A stretch of 6,590 bases of DNA from contig JAAHHL010000402.1 of assembly GCA_010672185.1 (NCBI GenBank), forward strand, positions 1 through 6,590. The letters are read 5' to 3'. The DNA is from Caldora sp. SIO3E6. Its GTDB lineage: Bacteria; Cyanobacteriota; Cyanobacteriia; Cyanobacteriales; Coleofasciculaceae. A program made the translations under genes and the position numbers. This document shows positions 4,130 through 6,590 of this stretch, piece after piece. Position 1 is the first letter of the stretch. Each line of letters opens with the position of its first letter. The notes under the pieces are model-generated. The model saw only the letters and a program-made list of their open reading frames with translations. It had not been told where the DNA came from and ran no database searches.

Positions 4130-6590
4130 GTGGCAAATTTCATCCCAAAGGAAAAAGAGCTATCTAGCCAATCTGAGTCAGTAGTATCTACCCAAACGGA
4201 AACGTTAGATTTGACTAAGACTGAGGTTCAACCAGAACCCTCAGAAGAGGAGAGCAAGCAACCCTCCGCAGCTAACAAGTTAGTGGCGCGAGTTAAACAG
4301 GGAGCAACTATTACAGTCAAAGGACTCCAGCAGGCTTCCCAAGGACTCAAGCGTGCTTCTAGTTTTGTTGCTCAGCCTTTTACTGGACCAATGAAGCTAC
4401 ATCGCCGCTATTGGTTCTGGCTGGGGTTGGGGGTTAGTAGCAGCGCGATCGCCCTTGGTTGGGGTATTTATGTTGTAGAGAAGAATGTTCCCGACTCAAC
4501 GAAAGATGTCTTAACCTACGTTAGAGATAACACCATCACCATCAAAGCCTCAGATGGGACTATTTTACAGCAAATTGGACCAGCTACTCGGGAAACTTTG
4601 AAGATTTGGGAAGTACCCGAAGATTTGATTGATGCCTTTATTGCGATTGAAGATAGGCGTTTTGAAAAGCATCATGGGGTAGATTTCCAGGGTATTGTTC
4701 GTGCTGCTACTGCTAATTTGCTGGCAGGGAAGGTAGTTGAAGGGGGTAGCACGATCACTCAGCAGCTAGCGAGAATTGTCTATCTTAATCAAGAAGTCAG
4801 TTGGTGGCGTAAGCTCAAGGAAATGCGTACTGCGCAGAAGATTGAGCAAGATATCGACAAAGAGCAAATTCTGGAGCGTTATTTAAACCTAGTCTATTTG
4901 GGTTCCGGAGCCTATGGGGTTGCGGATGCAGCTTGGGTATACTTCAGTAAAACTGTAGATGAACTGACTCTACCAGAAATAGCAACGTTGGCTGGTTTAC
5001 CTCCTGCTCCTAGTATTTACTCACCTTTAGTGGAAGGCAAAATAGGCAATGAGAAGCTGGCTAAAGAGCGGCGAAATCTAGTCTTGGAAAGGATGCAAAC
5101 AAGTGGATTTATTACTGAAGCTGAAGCTCAAAAAGCAAAAGCCACACCCCTGGAGATTAACCCCAGTCCACCGAAGCGACTAGAGCGTGAAGCTAGTTAT
5201 TTTACTGAGTATATTCAACAAGAGTTGCCGAAACGAGTTTCCGAAGCTGTGCTAAAAGTGAAGGGATTAACAGTGGAAACGACCCTTAATCCGGAGTGGC
5301 AGAAAGCAGCGGAAAAAACAGTCAAAAATGCAGTGAATACCTATGGTAGTTACCAGGGATTTGATCAAGCAGCTCTAGTGGCGATTGATCCACGGAATGG
5401 CCAGATTAAGGCAATGGTAGGGGGAAAAGATTTTAATGACCTAGAAAGTAATAATTATTTAAACCGTGCCACCCAAGCTCAGCGTCAGCCTGGATCTACC
5501 TTCAAGACCTTTGTTTATACAACAGCCATCGAAGCTGGTTTCTCTCCTAATCGAGGTTACCTTGATACTGAATATATTGTCGATGGCTACAAACCCAAGA
5601 ATTACAGTGAAACTTTCCGGGGTTGGACTTCAATTATTCAGGCTCTCAGAAACTCCGTTAATATAGTTGCCGTTAAAGCCTTAATCTCCGTCGGTTGGGA
5701 CCCAACTATTGAAATTGCCCACAAAATGGGTATTGAATCAGAGCTTAAGCCTACCTATTCCCTAGCTTTGGGTGCATCTGAGGTGAATTTGCTAGAAATG
5801 ACCAGTGCTTATGGTACCCTAGCAGCTCGAGGAGTTCATGCCGAATCCTACGGTATCAAAAGGATCATAGACCAAAAGGGCAATGTAATTTACGAGCAGA
5901 GCTTGAATAGTGAGCGAGTGATTACAGAAGACACTGCAGCAATTATGAACTGGATGTTACAGGGAGTAGTTAACTATGGTACTGGTACAGCTGCCTCACT
6001 AAGTAGACCTGTTGCGGGCAAAACTGGCACTACTGACAAAGCTCGAGATCTCTGGTTTGTCGGCTATATTCCTCAGCTAGTAGCCGGTGTGTGGCTGGGA
6101 AATGATAACAATAAACCTACCTGGAGTACTAGTAGTACTGCTGCTACTACCTGGCGTAGGTTTATGGTTAACGTAGTAGATGACATCAAGGTTGAGAATT
6201 TTCCTAAGCGTCCCAATAAAATAGAAAATCGCGAAGGCAATATTAAAGCTAAGCCGATTAAACCCAAACGGGAAATCGAAAAACCATATCAGCCACCGGC
6301 TCCTCCACCGCAAAAAAATACAGGAAACCGTAATTACAACAATAACTACAACCACAACTACAATCGCGGCTACAATCGTAACTACAACCGTAATTACAAC
6401 AATAACTACAACCGTAATTATAATCGCGGTTACAACCAAGGTAGTAGAGGTAGGATTTACAGCCAGTCTCAACCTGTAAGACGCTCTAATTACCGAGCAC
6501 CGGCAAGAAACTACTCCGCACCAACCTATTCTGCTCCTAAAAAAGCAGCACGCACCTACTCCGCAGCAGTACAAAGAGCAGCATCTGCCC
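4130..6590 (+). CDS. Class A penicillin-binding protein (PBP1A type), 3' end cut off
   Basis: A bifunctional peptidoglycan synthase that polymerises lipid II glycan strands and cross-links stem peptides on the outer face of the inner membrane. The 820 codons seen start at GTG 4130 and no stop is reached. Residues 1-93 are cytoplasmic: acidic Ser/Thr/Glu-rich to about 48, then basic. Residues 94-116 form the membrane anchor. The GT51 transglycosylase spans about 145-325, with catalytic E174 in EDRRF, GGSTITQQ (205-212) and second glutamate E231 in RKLKE. The transpeptidase spans about 415-680, with nucleophile S456 in STFK, S509-V-N511 and K631-T-G-T634. All key residues are present, so it should be active. 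A Pro-rich linker (722-727) leads to a Asn/Tyr repeat tail (733-768) and a basic Tyr-Ser-Ala-Pro region (795-803, again near 810). Cyanobacteria usually carry several class A PBPs, so I give no symbol. Confidence 0.97.
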   Translation, partial: MANFIPKEKELSSQSESVVSTQTETLDLTKTEVQPEPSEEESKQPSAANKLVARVKQGATITVKGLQQASQGLKRASSFVAQPFTGPMKLHRRYWFWLGLGVSSSAIALGWGIYVVEKNVPDSTKDVLTYVRDNTITIKASDGTILQQIGPATRETLKIWEVPEDLIDAFIAIEDRRFEKHHGVDFQGIVRAATANLLAGKVVEGGSTITQQLARIVYLNQEVSWWRKLKEMRTAQKIEQDIDKEQILERYLNLVYLGSGAYGVADAAWVYFSKTVDELTLPEIATLAGLPPAPSIYSPLVEGKIGNEKLAKERRNLVLERMQTSGFITEAEAQKAKATPLEINPSPPKRLEREASYFTEYIQQELPKRVSEAVLKVKGLTVETTLNPEWQKAAEKTVKNAVNTYGSYQGFDQAALVAIDPRNGQIKAMVGGKDFNDLESNNYLNRATQAQRQPGSTFKTFVYTTAIEAGFSPNRGYLDTEYIVDGYKPKNYSETFRGWTSIIQALRNSVNIVAVKALISVGWDPTIEIAHKMGIESELKPTYSLALGASEVNLLEMTSAYGTLAARGVHAESYGIKRIIDQKGNVIYEQSLNSERVITEDTAAIMNWMLQGVVNYGTGTAASLSRPVAGKTGTTDKARDLWFVGYIPQLVAGVWLGNDNNKPTWSTSSTAATTWRRFMVNVVDDIKVENFPKRPNKIENREGNIKAKPIKPKREIEKPYQPPAPPPQKNTGNRNYNNNYNHNYNRGYNRNYNRNYNNNYNRNYNRGYNQGSRGRIYSQSQPVRRSNYRAPARNYSAPTYSAPKKAARTYSAAVQRAASA
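4445..4452. repeat. HIP1 palindrome
   Basis: GCGATCGC is the highly iterated palindrome over-represented in many cyanobacterial genomes. It falls in the membrane-anchor codons of the PBP gene and supports a cyanobacterial origin. Confidence 0.8.
6326..6433 (+). repeat. In-frame 12-bp tandem repeat, nine units, coding N-X-(N/G)-Y
   Basis: Nine 12-bp units, 108 bp in all, encode nine tetrapeptides of the form Asn-X-(Asn or Gly)-Tyr, where X is Arg, Asn or His. A tenth unit (NQGS, 6434-6445) has lost the tyrosine. There is also a 60-bp higher-order period: the 24 bp at 6326-6349 recur exactly at 6386-6409, and the units ending RGY (6362-6373 and 6422-6433) sit one period apart. This suggests growth by unequal recombination or slippage. 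Confidence 0.9.

Noticed and set aside
4117..4167. ATG at 4117 starting a 16-codon frame overlapping the PBP start
   Set aside because: It is out of frame with the PBP gene, its ATG overlaps the AGGAG used by GTG 4130, and it has no site of its own.
5466..5666. Alternate-frame open stretch within the PBP transpeptidase region
   Set aside because: The PBP frame carries all catalytic motifs across this stretch.
6073..6574. Minus-strand open stretches with long Val/Ile runs
   Set aside because: The Val/Ile runs are the reverse reading of the Asn/Tyr repeat codons. They look like membrane segments only by chance.

Overview
The window looks like chromosomal DNA from a filamentous cyanobacterium. 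This is an inference from three things: a HIP1 octamer (GCGATCGC, 4445-4452), cyanobacterium-type protein families (a short PD-(D/E)XK-like protein starting MPY-TF, an antitoxin-like protein with an ELAQLR core, and a PBP1A-type enzyme), and abundant short interspersed and tandem repeats. The genus cannot be fixed from sequence alone; a repeat-rich genome of the Moorena/Coleofasciculus kind would fit.

Layout. Positions 1-322 are repeat-rich and have no convincing gene. They hold a possible IS200/IS605-type end (49-115), the first copy of a 26-bp direct repeat (158-183), and a 105-bp element made of 19-bp inverted repeats around a 9-bp tandem array (182-286). Next comes a plus-strand accessory cluster: an HI1420-type antidote/HTH protein without its toxin (323-631), a PD-(D/E)XK-like protein (684-1292), the second copy of the direct repeat (1322-1347), and a two-part antitoxin-like protein, also without a toxin (1365-1931). 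Facing it on the minus strand are a small exported protein (1954-2568) and a 324-residue protein I do not recognise (2668-3642). A 487-bp divergent intergenic region (3643-4129) separates these from a class A penicillin-binding protein. That gene starts at a GTG (4130) and runs off the right edge.

How the parts relate. The PBP is a core peptidoglycan synthase with all catalytic motifs intact. Its unusual part is the C-terminal tail, which carries nine exact tetrapeptide repeats N-X-(N/G)-Y. The left cluster reads as toxin-antitoxin and nuclease-type accessory genes flanked by a 25/26-identical direct repeat. This could be a cassette able to recombine out, or the debris of nested insertions. 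No complete toxin-antitoxin pair is present. The two minus-strand genes show no functional link to either side that I can support.
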